Below the pieces are notes generated by a model that saw only the letters and a program-made list of their open reading frames with translations, did no database searches and was not told where the DNA came from. From Oncomelania hupensis (taxonomy: Eukaryota > Mollusca > Gastropoda > Littorinimorpha > Pomatiopsidae), in assembly GCA_036898135.1 (NCBI GenBank), contig CM072514.1, positions 79,384,822 to 79,448,821 of the forward strand: a DNA stretch of 64,000 bases, in the 5' to 3' direction. Position numbers and translations under genes: made by a program. This document shows, piece after piece, positions 11,062 to 22,605 of this stretch; the stretch's first letter is position 1; each line of letters starts with the position of its first letter.

Positions 11062-12119
11062 CAGGGGCGTCGCACACGGGGGGGCAGGGGGGGCACCTGC
11101 CCCCCCAATAATTTGGCAAAAAAAAAAAAGAAAGAGAGAGAGAGAAAGAAGAAAAGAAGAAGAAGAAGAAGAAGAAGAAGAAGAAGAAGAAGAAGAAGAA
11201 GAAGAAACAATAGAGGAAGGCAGGAAGAATCAATAATTTAAAAAATCACCATATTTTTAAACCGTAGTGTAAAGGGCTCTCAGTTCAGCTTCAGATTCTT
11301 GCACAAGAAATGTCTGGTGGAAACAAGAAATTGTCAGCCGTTGTTCAGCATTTCAAGTCACTGTCTGTCTCAAAGCTAGCTCTCATGTCTGAGGTTGGGC
11401 TTTTACTGAAGCTCATTTTGGTCATGCCTGCCACCAATGCCGTGAGCGAAAGAACTTTCAGTGCCATGAGGAGGGTCAAGAACTACCTCAGGTCAAGCTC
11501 AACAGAAGAGCGTCTGAACCACTTGATGCTGCTCCACGTCCACAAACAAAGGACGGATTCCTTGGATTTGGTTAAGCTTGCCAATACTTTTGCATCTTCT
11601 CAGCACCGCAGAGAAGTGTTTGGAACTTTCAGCGTCCTGGACAACTGCAAGCTGGGTGTGATCACCAAGACAAAAGGCACTCAGACAGACAGTATTTTGC
11701 TTTAAAGAAACTGCGAGTAATATACGCCCTAGTAAAACAAATTGATCAATTGACCGATTTTCTGAAACTGGTAGTGGAAGTGTTTGGTCATTATATGTAT
11801 GCAATATGCAAAACGAGTTGTGATTTATAGAGAAGACACAATTTCAACCCAGATGATCTTGCGGCAGGTAATTAATGTTCGTGTTTCCTGGTTTTAATCA
11901 TTATCACATATCGCTAATTATGTATTTGTAGTTTCTGGAAATGAATCTTGTATTTTCAGTAAAGAAGAACATAAATAATTCAATGTTTTTACTCTCAGTC
12001 TTTCAGTTGGATGAAGGTACGAGGATATATTACAGGGTGCGTCCCGCTTGTCAGCCCCCCCCCCACCTCCCCGTCGACAGGGTTGCCCCCCCAATATTTT
12101 GGACCGTGCGACGCCCCTG
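11062..12119 (+). mobile_element. hAT-like DNA transposon, internally deleted
   Basis: The left end CAGGGGCGTCGCACACGG and the right end CCGTGCGACGCCCCTG form terminal inverted repeats differing by a 2-bp indel; CAGGGGCG ends are typical of hAT. Flanks are agaagaag (left) and agaagtga (right), an imperfect 8-bp duplication sharing the first five bases. The body of about 1.06 kb keeps only the transposase C-terminus. Both subterminal regions contain a C-run followed by 'caata(a)tttgg'. A (GAA)n microsatellite lies at 11150-11205. Confidence 0.8.
11310..11705 (+). pseudogene. hAT transposase C-terminal dimerisation domain
   Basis: A 131-codon frame contains MPATNAVSERTFSAMRRVK followed by NYLRSS and LNHLMLLHVHK, the signature of the hAT family C-terminal dimerisation region. 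The DDE catalytic residues and the BED-type zinc finger that a full transposase of 600 or more residues would carry are absent, because the element between its TIRs is too short. The frame is open to its own stop, so a short peptide could be made, but it cannot catalyse transposition. The ATG is probably internal to the ancestral gene. Confidence 0.85.
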
Positions 12120-12190
12120 AGAAGTGAAATCTTTCTGACGAGGTGACATATTTCTGTTATAATACTGCATTCATGCCGTTACACTTGGAT

Positions 12191-12272
<82 letters not shown>
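12191..12272. repeat. (ATT)n microsatellite
   Basis: About 27 uninterrupted ATT triplets just right of the hAT element. Confidence 0.98.
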
Positions 12273-13180
12273 CTGACATCCACTTTTGAAATATAAGCAG
12301 AAATATAGTCAAACAACCTAGCAATAACGTAAACAGTGAGCGACCTGTTGAACGTAAATTGTCAGCAAGCAAACTGTTTTGGATTTAGCACATAGGTATA
12401 ACATGAGTCATTCAAGCCGCTCTCCGATTGTTTTAACACTAACAGCACTGCAGCGGTCTTAGTTTAGGCCTACATAAACACAAAAAAATGAAGTTTTTCA
12501 ATTGCAATTTACCTTTCTTTGTCTCTTGGAAATTTGAAAAAAGACTTGCCAACACAACTTTTGTTGTATCTGGCATTACGGCAATTGATGGCTGTGCAAA
12601 AGTCACCGCCCTGTTTCACTCGGTCGCCTTTTGACTTTCTGCCACGAGCCATTAAATTTTTCAGCACGCTGACAAGGGCGCATAACTCGTACCTTTCGTC
12701 TCGCGGTTCTGTACCAAGTTCCCCCTCTTTCTATCATTAAGCTCTTTGGTGCAGTGCACTGAAGGCTTTGTGCAACACATTGATGTTGTCCATGTTTTTG
12801 TGTATGGTTACGCTGGACTAAAGGTTTCTGTGTGATTATGACGTGTTTCTGTGTGATTATGACGTGTTAGTAACCAAGCGGACTTGGATGTGCTTAGGTG
12901 CATGGCCATTAGCTTGTCCAGTGTGGAGTATCAAGAAGCCGTGGTAAGAATCGGATGAGAGTACACAGTTTGGTCGATCTCAGACGCTCAGCGTTGCTGC
13001 AGGCTGATGACAGGCGAAAAGACAAAATTGATTCCAGATTGTTGAGACACCTAGGTGATTGATTGCTTGGCGGTAGGCCCTTCAGGGTGGGATTGGGGGT
13101 CTCTTTTAAGCCCGCCCTCAAAAAGTTAAATATCAGCTATTTATGACTAACACGTCGCTGTTACGACTAGTTCATGGATC
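12273..13180. other. No recognised gene
   Basis: A 21-bp direct duplication 'gtttctgtgtgattatgacg' lies at about 12825-12866. Open frames here lack recognisable domains. Confidence 0.4.
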
Positions 13181-13183
13181 TCT

Positions 13184-13214
13184 GTCCCTCTCTTTCTGTC
13201 TCTCTGTCTCTGTC

Positions 13215-13278
<64 letters not shown>
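13184..13278. repeat. (TC)n then (TCTG)n microsatellite
   Basis: A degenerate (TC)n becomes (TCTG)n and stops exactly at the 5' end of a SINE A copy; (CT)n resumes after that copy. Confidence 0.95.
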
Positions 13279-13830
13279 CACTTTCTGGAAATTCAGTGCT
13301 TTAAATTTCCACTGTCGCTGTCTTTCTCCTTTGTTTTTTCTCATTCCTACTCTGTTCTATCAATCTACTATACCATCTTCTTCGTTAGACTAGTCACCTA
13401 TCTTTTTTCTTGAAAACTCTTCCAAAACTCATTTGTGTATCAGGTGTGTTGGGTCAGCTTGGGATAATTGGACGCTTTCTGCCAAATGGTCACTGCATCG
13501 TGGTTTTCCTATGATATTTTTTTTTTTAGCAATGTAGGCATTGTATATGTATGTGTTTTGTTCAAATTTTATAAGGATGTTTATATTCTATTTTGTTTTT
13601 TGTAAACGAGGGTTCGATAAATTAGAGTATAACCTCAGCGTCCCCTGCTTGGGATGCCATCGTTGTAAAGTGACCGGCTGGTGGAGTGCCTTCAGTGCTA
13701 CCCTAGGGCTGTTTCAGCAGATCGTTTATACGGATCGGGGGTGTGTCCTCTTTCAACCAAGTTGTGGTCTTGATTTTGTGGTCCTGATTCGGCTATTGGC
13801 AATCGGCTGGACCCTGTAAGCAATGAATAA
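13279..13830 (+). mobile_element. SINE family A, 5'-truncated copy 2
   Basis: Starts at 'ccactttctggaaattcag', so the tRNA head is missing. Body motifs match 10325-10985 in order, and the copy ends 'ggaccctgtaagcaatgaat'. It is flanked by pyrimidine microsatellites on both sides (13184-13278 and 13831-13961), as if inserted into a (TC)n tract. Confidence 0.85.
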
Positions 13831-13905
13831 CTCTCTCTCTCCCTCTGTCTGTCTGTCTCTCTCTATCTCTCTCCCACACTTACTCTCGCACTCTCACCTC
13901 CCCCC

Positions 13906-13961
<56 letters not shown>
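13831..13961. repeat. (CT)n microsatellite
   Basis: An interrupted then pure CT array, 3' of SINE A copy 2. Confidence 0.95.
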
Positions 13962-13964
<3 letters not shown>

Positions 13965-14041
13965 CAAGAACGTTTTATTTTGTTCACTTACCTGTTAAAT
14001 TTACCAGCTAAAAACTAAAAATTTGATTGGCGCACAGCCCC

Positions 14042-14112
14042 TCAAGGTCATCAAAGATCATGGAGGTTGGTCAAGGTTGTCTTAAGGTCATGTCGAGGTC
14101 AAGTTCGTGCGC
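14042..14112. promoter_or_regulatory. Second AGGTCA half-site cluster
   Basis: 'caaggtcatcaaagatcatg', 'ggtcaaggttgtcttaagg' and 'tcgaggtcaag' fall within 70 bp, giving three AGGTCA and two near matches. Similar in style to 9190-9445; may be one diverged repeat family rather than a working enhancer. Confidence 0.3.
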
Positions 14113-14543
14113 GGGCATCGTGGTTTTAATGAACAGGGAAAGAACCACGTGGATGAACGTGCCAAGGGTAAATATACGTCATACGACTACCGCACTGCCA
14201 GACTAGACGAAACCTCCAGTACATATCGGCAACGATCAACCAATTGATCCTGGGTATTAGTGGAAAAAAATAAGAAGAGAAGTGGATGTGTTTCCTGGGA
14301 ATTGCAGGATACTCAGTAAAGCTGGGTGTTGGAAGGCTCAGCGAAGAAATGACAAAGGACGGGTGTGAAGGACAGTTGCAATATTGATAAGCCAGAGGGG
14401 GTTTGTGGTACGCTTCTATTGGCGATCACACACACGGTCTCTTCGCTAGTTAGGAGACCTCTCTTCAAAACTGTTTCTCTAGTCACACATACGTGTGGGC
14501 TTGCTTGAATTGTATTCAGAAAGTTTGCCATACCGATGTCTTT

Positions 14544-15052
<509 letters not shown>

Positions 15053-15054
<2 letters not shown>

Positions 15055-15590
15055 CTTCAAAGGTTATTGGGCTTTTAAAATTGTGCTTTTATGGACTTGA
15101 TCCTGGATTAGATTCCAAATTGTTATGCGTGTGTGTATGTGTGCGAGCGCCTGTGCGTGAGAGTGCCTGAGGTGTTGCTGTGCAGGTTGTCGATCGCCTG
15201 TACATAGCAATCAAGCCAGGCGAGCTCGCTACTGAAGTTACACTATCAAAATTGTAATGGGCGCCCTGCTTTTGAAAGTGACTCTTTGCACGTTGCTACG
15301 AAATACTTCACTGTGGTGTAGTACCGTTGCCACGCTTCGCCATTGTGTGAAGCAAGGTTTGGTGTCGACACCCCAAACTACTTGATCCTGTACAGTCCTT
15401 AGTATGATAGGCCCTTACTGCTAGTCTAGGACTTTAAGCTTTAAAATCACACTTCAACTTGGCCATAACTATGTGTGGCTCACATTAGCCCGGTGGTGGT
15501 AGGCATGGTTTTTTCATCTCGCCAGCAGTCACTTTCTAAACAGAACGATGGGAACACAAACGAGATTGGTGAAAATAGAACTTGTTGGCA
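15053..15590. other. No recognised gene
   Basis: Unique-looking sequence leading into the composite element. A 'tgtgtgtatgtgtgcgag' tract lies at 15128-15147. No frame of note. Confidence 0.4.
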
Positions 15591-17350
15591 CTTGTAGGTG
15601 TCACAATAGGCTAGTTAGACCCTGCACTAAAGTTTTTCACCTTAAATAGTTCAGCCTGCTTTGGCCTTTGTAACGTAAAGTCGCTGCCTAGCAGACGACA
15701 CAGGTATCTCACTAGATTTCGCGGGATTTGGCTGCCCACAAGTCTAGGTATTCATTCTTTGTCTAAATTTCAACCGAGAAGGACGCACGCAGAAAGATCT
15801 CTCGCAACAGACTACGCAGGTGACGGGTGAAAGTCATTCATCGCAGTATAGCCACAGCCTGACATTGTCAAAAAGACGAGCAGGCTTGTTGGTCCGATGC
15901 AGGAGATAGACCACTGAGAGTCAACCCTGACATTCGGCCTGCAGTGGAGCATCGAGCACAGAGCTCCGATAGTGTGACAGTGAGTCTATTGTTGCTGGGC
16001 TCTGCACAATGGAATGCTATTACCCACTCGTCTATCGTCTGTGGGGATCGGCTAGTGTAATCACCCTATGACTAAACTTAATACATTTATATGTTTAGCT
16101 CGGTCTTTGTGCGGATAGGGTTATAGAGATAGGGAGAAAATGGTAAAAGATTCACTGGCACACTAGTTCTCACACGGCTATGAAACATAGGTAGTGTCAC
16201 AGAAGGCTAGATTTAGACCCTGCACTAAGACTTCACGCCTTAAATAGTTCAGCCTGCTGTAGCCTTTGTAAATTAAAGTCGATGCCAAGCAGACGTCGCA
16301 AGTCAGTTGTGAGCTAAGCATGTGTACGCTAACGCTGGCTTAGTTAGGCAGTGACCTCATTCAGCTGACGTATAGCCAGAAACACCCGATAGAGGCACCA
16401 CTTGTAGTACTAGTTTTCGCGGGCTTTTGCTGACCACTACGATAGGTAGTCATTCTGTGTCTAACTCTCACACGAGAAGGAGCAATGATCTGAAAGATAT
16501 CGCTAGCAGAAGACTAAAGCAGGGACGAGTGAAATTCATTTCAACCTAGTATAGCCACAGCCTGACATTGTCAACAAGGTAAATGATCTGTCTTTTGTTT
16601 CATCGCGATTCATTGATATTATTGCTTTATTATGTTTGTGAAGTTTTGCCAGATTTAGAATTGTGAATTTAGTGCGTTTCTTCTTGCACTTAGCTGATTC
16701 GTTGAGGTGTGGTGATAGTGTCTCCTCCTTGTTGTTGACTATTGGGCTATCTGTCACAAGAGGCTATTTAGACCCTGTACTAAGGCTTCTCGCCGTAACT
16801 AGTCCAGCCTGCTTTGGCCTGGGTAACATAAATCCCGCTGATGTATAGCCCCCCCTTCCCCCCCTCCGCCCCCCAAGAAAAATTGCACTAACACTGATCT
16901 AGAAGGACTGTGCGGTAATCCACTCTCCTGAAAACGAACATTAGGCCAACAAGAACAAATAGCCCAATGATGAGACAGTAGCAGATATCAAGAACAGTAG
17001 CAGCATAGACCCATCAAGGAGCGAACTATTCGAAGTGAATTTGGACATTTAAGTTAATAGAGTGTTTAGAGAATTATGTATAGAGTAGAGGAAATAAATG
17101 TGTGATATTTACTGTTAACAAGTGGCTGGACTACCATATTTTGCATAGCCGTGTGAGAGCTAGTGTGTCAGTGAATCTTTTACCATTTTCTCCCTATCTC
17201 TATAACCCTATCAGCACACAGACCGGGCAAAACATATAAATGTATTAAGATTAGTCATAGGGTGATTACACTAGCCGATCCCCGCAGAGGAAAGACGAGC
17301 GGGTAATAGCATTTCATTATGCAGAGCCCAGCAACAATAGACCCACCTTC
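15590..17350. mobile_element. Composite element with inverted and direct repeats
   Basis: Plus-strand 15985-16190 is the reverse complement of about 17145-17346, with most bases matching (for example 'gggttatagagataggga' in both). A direct duplication runs alongside: 15597-15885 is repeated at 16190-16580 ('tagttcagcctgct', 'atagccacagcctgacattg'), and a third partial copy is at 16756-16840. A related single copy is at 45283-45560. No transposase frame is visible. This looks like nested or tandemly duplicated ends of a non-autonomous DNA element. Confidence 0.75.
17036..17346 (-). repeat. Inverted arm of the composite element
   Basis: The minus strand matches 45283-45560 along most of its length, including 'cacacggctatg', 'agtccagccac' and 'tttatttc'. 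It therefore extends farther than the 15985-16190 arm, which gives the fuller end of this repeat family. Confidence 0.75.
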
Positions 17351-17986
17351 ACAGTCGGGCTGTGGGGACATAATAAGGATTGGCCCTGTAAGGTTTGCTG
17401 TGCAGTGCATTGAGAAATAACGCATTACGTAGAGCTAGTCTTTTGGAAACGTAAACTAGATTTTGTGAGAACTTTGAGCTGTGGGAACATAAGTGTTGTC
17501 CCGGCGTAAGGTTGGCGGTGCATTACATGATGAAAGGATGCATTACGCGATGAAGGTGTTGACTGCGTGACCACGGACAGGGCGGCATGGTAACTTCAGA
17601 GGCTGGATCTTCCTCTTGCTTGTAGTTATACGATACGGCCATTGCACAGCAGCTTTAGCCGCTGTTGTGGCTATAATTACGTAGGAAAATCTTTTGTAAG
17701 GGAGAAGTGATGGGTGACTTGTTAAATTTAGCTACAAGTAATGGCTGTTGAGCACTTAGCACTACTACTCTAGTTTGTCTGGTAGACTGCCGGGAGTTGT
17801 GTACGATCGTTCTCATCACCATGCATGGCTAGATTTTATTTTTTTATTTTTATTTTTTTTTTGGATAGAAGTATTTCAACTATTGCGAATAAAAGAGGGG
17901 AGAATGTGACATTGAGATTTTGGCAGATGTGAAAATAGCTGTATTTATCTTTTTCCAAGAAACCCCCGAAACTCTCTGTCTCTGTG

Positions 17987-17997
<11 letters not shown>
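17351..17997. other. No recognised gene
   Basis: 'gctgtgggaacataag' near 17480 echoes 6470-6580, suggesting an old shared repeat. A T-rich stretch lies at 17833-17862. Confidence 0.4.
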
Positions 17998-18076
<79 letters not shown>

Positions 18077-18085
18077 TCTCTTTCT
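17998..18085. repeat. (CT)n microsatellite
   Basis: Pure then interrupted CT tract. Confidence 0.97.
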
Positions 18086-18390
18086 CCCCCACTCCCTCGC
18101 TTCACTCTGCCATCCCCCCTCTCCACACCCCATGAAAATTCCAGAATTGTCTCCCCCTGGCCTCCGATTCCTGAATGTAGCCCGCGTTGCTGTCCTAAGT
18201 TGACAAAGGCACAATATAATGCATGTGCACTTTCAGCGATCGAGCGATGCTCTTTCAACTCCTCTCTGTATTTCCTATTGTTCCTTTCCCTTTGATGGGA
18301 TCGATGAACGCTGCCGTCTGCTATTTATGCCAGAACGGGAGTAGACTAACTCTCATGCACCCACTTCCAGCTCACCATCCTCCCTCCCCC

Positions 18391-18605
18391 ACATCTCTCT
18401 ATCTCTCTCTGTCTCTCTCCCTATGTCTCTGTCTCTCTCTCTATGTCTCTGTCTCTCTCTCTATGTCTCTGTCTCTCTATGTCTCTGTCTCTCTCTATGT
18501 CTCTGTCTCTCTCTCTATGTCTCTGTCTCTCTCTCTATGTCTCTCTCTCTATGTCTCTGTCTCTCTCTATGTCTCTGTCTCTCTGTCTGTCTGTCTCTCT
18601 CTCTG
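18391..18605. repeat. Compound 'tctctctatgtctctg' repeat
   Basis: A pyrimidine-rich tandem array with a unit of roughly 16-22 bp made of (TC)n, 'tatg' and 'tctg'. Copy lengths vary by whole dinucleotides. Confidence 0.93.
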
Positions 18606-19176
18606 TGGTTTCAGTACTACAATGTCAACGTGAAAGAACCCGGTCAGTCTGTTCCCCCCCCCACACACCCCCTCCCCCCCCCAAAAAAAAGGCGGATGGC
18701 AGGCTCAAATTAAGGCGCAGACGTTTATAGGTCAGTCGGGATCGCTGAGTTGTCTGGGGCGTTAGGTGATGAGCATCAAGCAGCAAGGTGACGCCCAGGA
18801 CGGCTTCAGTTACCTCCTGTTTTTTCCTTGAGTAACTCTTTGAGCGCTATATAACACAGTTCATGTAATATCTCTCTACATCTCCCCTCCCTGTTATGCC
18901 AGAAACGGAACTCTCTGTCTCTCTGTCTGTCTGTCTGTCTGTCTCTCTCTGTCTCTCTCTCTGTCTCTCTCTCTCTCTCTCCCCTTTTCTTCTTTTCTTC
19001 CCAACGCTACTCACCCCCAGCCTACTCCTTACTTGACAAAACACATGCTAACCAGACGGTGACCCCCACACACGAGACCCCAATACTGAGTGTCAGAGAT
19101 CTCTCTCAAATGCTATTCTTGCTAAGTTAGTATCTTACAATGCAGGCGTAGGTAGCGCATGCATACTTTTATAAAC
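18606..19176. other. No recognised gene; (TCTG)n inside
   Basis: A (TCTG)n/(TC)n tract lies at 18909-18981. A poly-C region is near 18653-18680. No coding sequence is supported. Confidence 0.45.
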
Positions 19177-19416
19177 CAGAGCTGCCAACCCCTACGGAAC
19201 GTCCGTAGTTTCTCCGGAAAATGTTCTTTAATTCCGCAACTACGCCATTTCAAGAAATACTACGGAAGAAAAATTTCAAAGCATACCTATTGTTTTACAA
19301 GTATCGAAACAAAGCCGCGAGAGACGTAGGCCTACTAGGTTTTCTTCAGTATCATAGACTTTCGTATAGCGCTTTGCGTGTGCGCTATTTTTAGCTCAGC
19401 AGCCACTGCGCGGTAG

Positions 19417-19457
<41 letters not shown>

Positions 19458-19938
19458 ACAGTCCTTGCTACCAGGCAGATTTGCCAGTAGAGCTGCTACA
19501 GAGATGCAAGAGGGCAACTGTTTCTGCCCTAGCAGAAGAAAAGCCCTAACATGTCTATGCCTGTAAACCTATAACTGACAATGTTTTAAAAAAATAAATA
19601 AATAAATAGCAGCTTTAACAATTTGGTTTTAAACCAATGCAGTATCCATGCCATTAGTACATGTAGTGAGCCATTGGGTTAGCTTTTCCGAACAAAATGT
19701 TAAAACTGTTTTTTTTTTTTTCAGGAACATTTCTATCATTTTAAAAATAAATATTTGAAAGTTAATGCTTTTTGTGTTGGTGTTTGGTTTTTATTTAAGC
19801 TAATATCAACATTTTAAATAATGCTCATTTTATCATGTGAAAATTCTTGTTCGTACATTTGCTACTGAAATTGAGCTGAAACTACTGATATTTTTCTTTG
19901 TTTGCTACTGAAATTTTTTTTAGGGGTTGGCAGCTCTG
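19177..19938. mobile_element. Non-autonomous TIR element (762 bp)
   Basis: CAGAGCTGCCAACCCCTA at the left end is perfectly repeated inverted at the right end (TAGGGGTTGGCAGCTCTG). The flanking sequence ataaac is present directly on both sides (19171-19176 and 19939-19944), giving a 6-bp target duplication. No transposase is encoded. A short (GA)n is at 19420-19456. Internal 'ctacggaacgtccgtag' is a second small palindrome near the left end. Superfamily not assigned; CAG ends recall hAT, but hAT normally duplicates 8 bp. Confidence 0.88.
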
Positions 19939-19944
19939 ATAAAC

Positions 19945-20433
19945 AGTCCTTAATACTCTTGACTGAGGGAGGCAAAGAAGAAAAAACACACACTCGCACC
20001 CGCTATTGCACAACAAGAACTCCAAGCCCTGGATCTGCAAAGCCACATGCAACGAAAACTAAAATTCTTGGGCAATTGGCCCCGTTTGTTCAACGTAGGC
20101 TTTTTCGGGTGTAAGCAAGCGGTGGGTCCTAGACGAAGTTTTGTTATAGAAGTTTTTCTCTCTCAGACCTGAGAGAGCGGTGGTGTGGAGTGTGTCTTAG
20201 TCGAGGGAGCGGCTTACACGGGTCGTGTTTGCTGTAGTGCGGTAGCTATAAGGTAACTAAAGGTCAAAGACCATCCAGATCGATAGAGACTTACCTTGAG
20301 AACTGATAGAAGGACATTTTAGAGTCAGATAGTCGTTGTAGTCAGTTGCGGTGGCGTTGTTGATCGTCATTTCATTTCGGATATTTTTCATAAAAATGAA
20401 ACTAATCCATCTTTGTTGTCTTTCACTTATAAT
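19945..20433. other. No recognised gene
   Basis: No repeat, RNA or protein signal that I can support. Confidence 0.4.
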
Positions 20434-20434
20434 G

Positions 20435-20498
<64 letters not shown>
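20434..20498. repeat. (AAT)n microsatellite
   Basis: About 21 AAT triplets. Confidence 0.97.
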
Positions 20499-20680
20499 AG
20501 CACGCTATCACGCGCTTTTTCTTCAGTGGAACTCCAAGAGCGGCGATCTTAAGAGATCGCTAGTACAGAAGGCGGAAGGAAAATCAAGGGTTATTTTTCA
20601 ACATTAAGATTGACTGCATCGAGTACCATTTTTGAAGGGAGGGAAAGTACCAGAAAATCCTGGGTGATCTGAAAAGTCCC

Positions 20681-20812
20681 GTGCGTAAGTGACGTAAATC
20701 CCGTGCGTAAGTGACGTAAGTCCCGTGCGTAAGTGACGTAAGTCCCGTGCGTAAGTGACGTAAGTCCAGTACGTAAGTGACGTAAGTCCAGTACGTAAGT
20801 GACGTAAGTTCG
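20681..20812. repeat. 22-bp minisatellite, six copies
   Basis: The unit is 'cgtgcgtaagtgacgtaagt' plus two bases, repeated six times with a late variant 'agtacgtaagtgacgtaag'. Each unit holds two TGACGTAA-like cores. It lies immediately 3' (minus strand) of the tRNA-like sequence at 20815-20888. Confidence 0.95.
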
Positions 20813-20814
20813 GC

Positions 20815-20888
20815 TCATGCGGGGTTCAAACCCGCGACCTTCGCCATAGGAAACCAGCTCACTATCCGCTGTGCTAACAGGCCACCCC
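20815..20888 (-). mobile_element. tRNA-like SINE head or tRNA pseudogene
   Basis: On the minus strand, 'tagcacagcggatagtg' gives an A box and 'cgggtttgaaccccgc' a B box within a paired T-arm-like stem. The acceptor stem does not pair well. The 22-bp array follows directly in the transcript direction, which looks more like a SINE with a tandem tail than a working tRNA gene. Confidence 0.6.
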
Positions 20889-21313
20889 AATTTTAAAAAA
20901 AATTAAAGTGAACTATTATTCTTAAATTAGCGCATTTTCCAACTCGGATAATGAAGTTCAACCTTTTCCCCACGGTTTCCCGAGGCCGTCATTTGCTGCC
21001 AGCTTGGGTAGACTCTTTGTATAACGGCTCCATGGACCACCAGGGCCAACTCCTTCACCCCCTCCCTCCTTCCCTCCATCCCTCGAACGACAATATAAAA
21101 GACCAACTATGAAAGAATGTTGACCCGGCATAGGCTATGCCATATCAGTGTGGACTGAAATCCTACCCTTTGCATTATTCATTATCTTTGCGAAACTAGT
21201 CCCCGTTTATCATAAAGGGGTATTGTCTTATGGGCACATAGCGTAGATGAGACTACACGAGGTCTGCTCCTCCTCCCTCTCTCTCCTCCCCTCCCCCATT
21301 CTCTCTCTCTCTC

Positions 21314-21348
<35 letters not shown>

Positions 21349-21555
21349 TTCAAGCTTCATCTGTCTAGTCTGCCAAGCTGTAGTGGTCTATGAAGATGAA
21401 GTAGGCCTAAGTAGATTTTTATTATGTTTTAATTTTTGAAAATGTATTGTTCCTTTTTATCGGGAAATTCTGAGCCGCCTCCCCTGACGTAGTCGCAGCC
21501 TGTGGCGCGCCCAAACCCAACCTACCTAATATTAGGTGTGTTTTTTAAATTTTGC
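20889..21555. other. No recognised gene; short (CT)n
   Basis: (CT)n lies at 21299-21349. The rest is unremarkable. Confidence 0.4.
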
Positions 21556-21557
21556 TG

Positions 21558-21826
21558 GGGGAGCAAACCGAAGTCCTATCCTATCCTGTCCCGTAACCCG
21601 GAGGTCGTAGGGGCACCACAGATGATCGTTTAACCAGCATACTCCATCTTTCTCTGTCCTCAGCAGCCCTGATGGCTTCGCTCAGTGTCATACCAGTCCA
21701 TTCTCGAATGTTGTCCTCCCACCTCTTTTTCGGTCTCCCTCTTCTTCTACCTCCTTGCACTGTGCCTTGCAGAATAGTCTTTGCAAGGCCTGATGATCTG
21801 GTGACGTGGCCATACCTTCGGAGTTT
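21558..21826 (-). pseudogene. RTE-like LINE 3' end
   Basis: On the minus strand the frame reads GHVTRSSGLAKTILQGTV, then GRPKKRWEDNIREWTG and AEDRERWSMLVKRSS, the basic C-terminal tail typical of RTE-type LINE ORFs. It ends at short 'ggatag'-type repeats ('cctatcctatcctg' on the plus strand). Copies with the same peptide and tail lie at 34083-34240 and 49968-50195, both plus. All three are 5'-truncated remnants. Confidence 0.8.
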
Positions 21827-22005
21827 CCGAAGTACCCGGAGAAAACCCCCGAGACGTTTCCCGAGTCGAAAGTAATTAATATTCGGAGAAACATAACGCC
21901 CAGAGGCTGGATCGATCTCACATCTGTCAGGCACTATTCGTTTCAAACCTGTGGACAAGGCAAGTTAATCCCGCTTTAGACCACTCGGCCACAACGCTCG
22001 ATATG
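21824..22005 (-). mobile_element. tRNA-Ser-like SINE head and body
   Basis: The minus strand shows 'gtggccgagtggtctaaagc', the A-box region of a serine/leucine-type tRNA, and 'caggtttgaaacg' as a weak B box about 30 bp on. A body with 'gggggttttctccgggtac' and 'ttcggaaactcc' follows, the kind of body found in SINEs of aquatic invertebrates (from memory). It joins the LINE 3' end at 21826 without a visible gap. Confidence 0.65.
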
Positions 22006-22260
22006 ACTTCACTGTGACTCAGTGGTAAAATGCGGGCCCTCACCCCACCCCACCATCTGGCGTGCATGAGAAGTTACTTCCGCATCTTGAGGATCCCGGG
22101 AGATTAGATTGTGTGTTCTTCTCAATAGGAGTCGGCTTTCTGTATTAATAATTCTTTATATGGTGGTTCACTACCCATTCCCAGAGTCTACACACATACT
22201 AATAATGTACGTGCCTTAGACAGACACACAAATCTTAACCATCACTGCCACGAACGGCCA

Positions 22261-22428
22261 CTACTACTACTACTACTACTACTTAGTACCTACTACTACT
22301 ACTACCTACTACTACTACTTACTACTACTTACTACTACCTACTACTACTTACTACTACCTACTACTACTACTACTTACTACTTCTACTACTTACTACTAC
22401 TACTACTATTACTACTACTACTACTACT

Positions 22429-22459
<31 letters not shown>

Positions 22460-22558
22460 TACTACTACTACTTACTACTACTACTACTACTACTACTACC
22501 TACTACTACTACTACTACCACCACTACTACTTCTACTACTTACTACTACTACTACTTT

Positions 22559-22597
<39 letters not shown>

Positions 22598-22600
22598 CAT
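22261..22600. repeat. (CTA)n / CTTACTA array
   Basis: About 340 bp of CTA triplets with scattered CTT and CCA variants. It borders the tail of the family-B SINE. Confidence 0.97.
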
Positions 22601-22605
22601 TACTA

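Noticed and set aside
20815..20888. Functional tRNA gene
   Set aside because: A and B boxes are present but the acceptor stem does not pair well, and a tandem array follows; SINE origin fits better. The head at 10329 was likewise rejected as a tRNA gene because a long SINE body follows.
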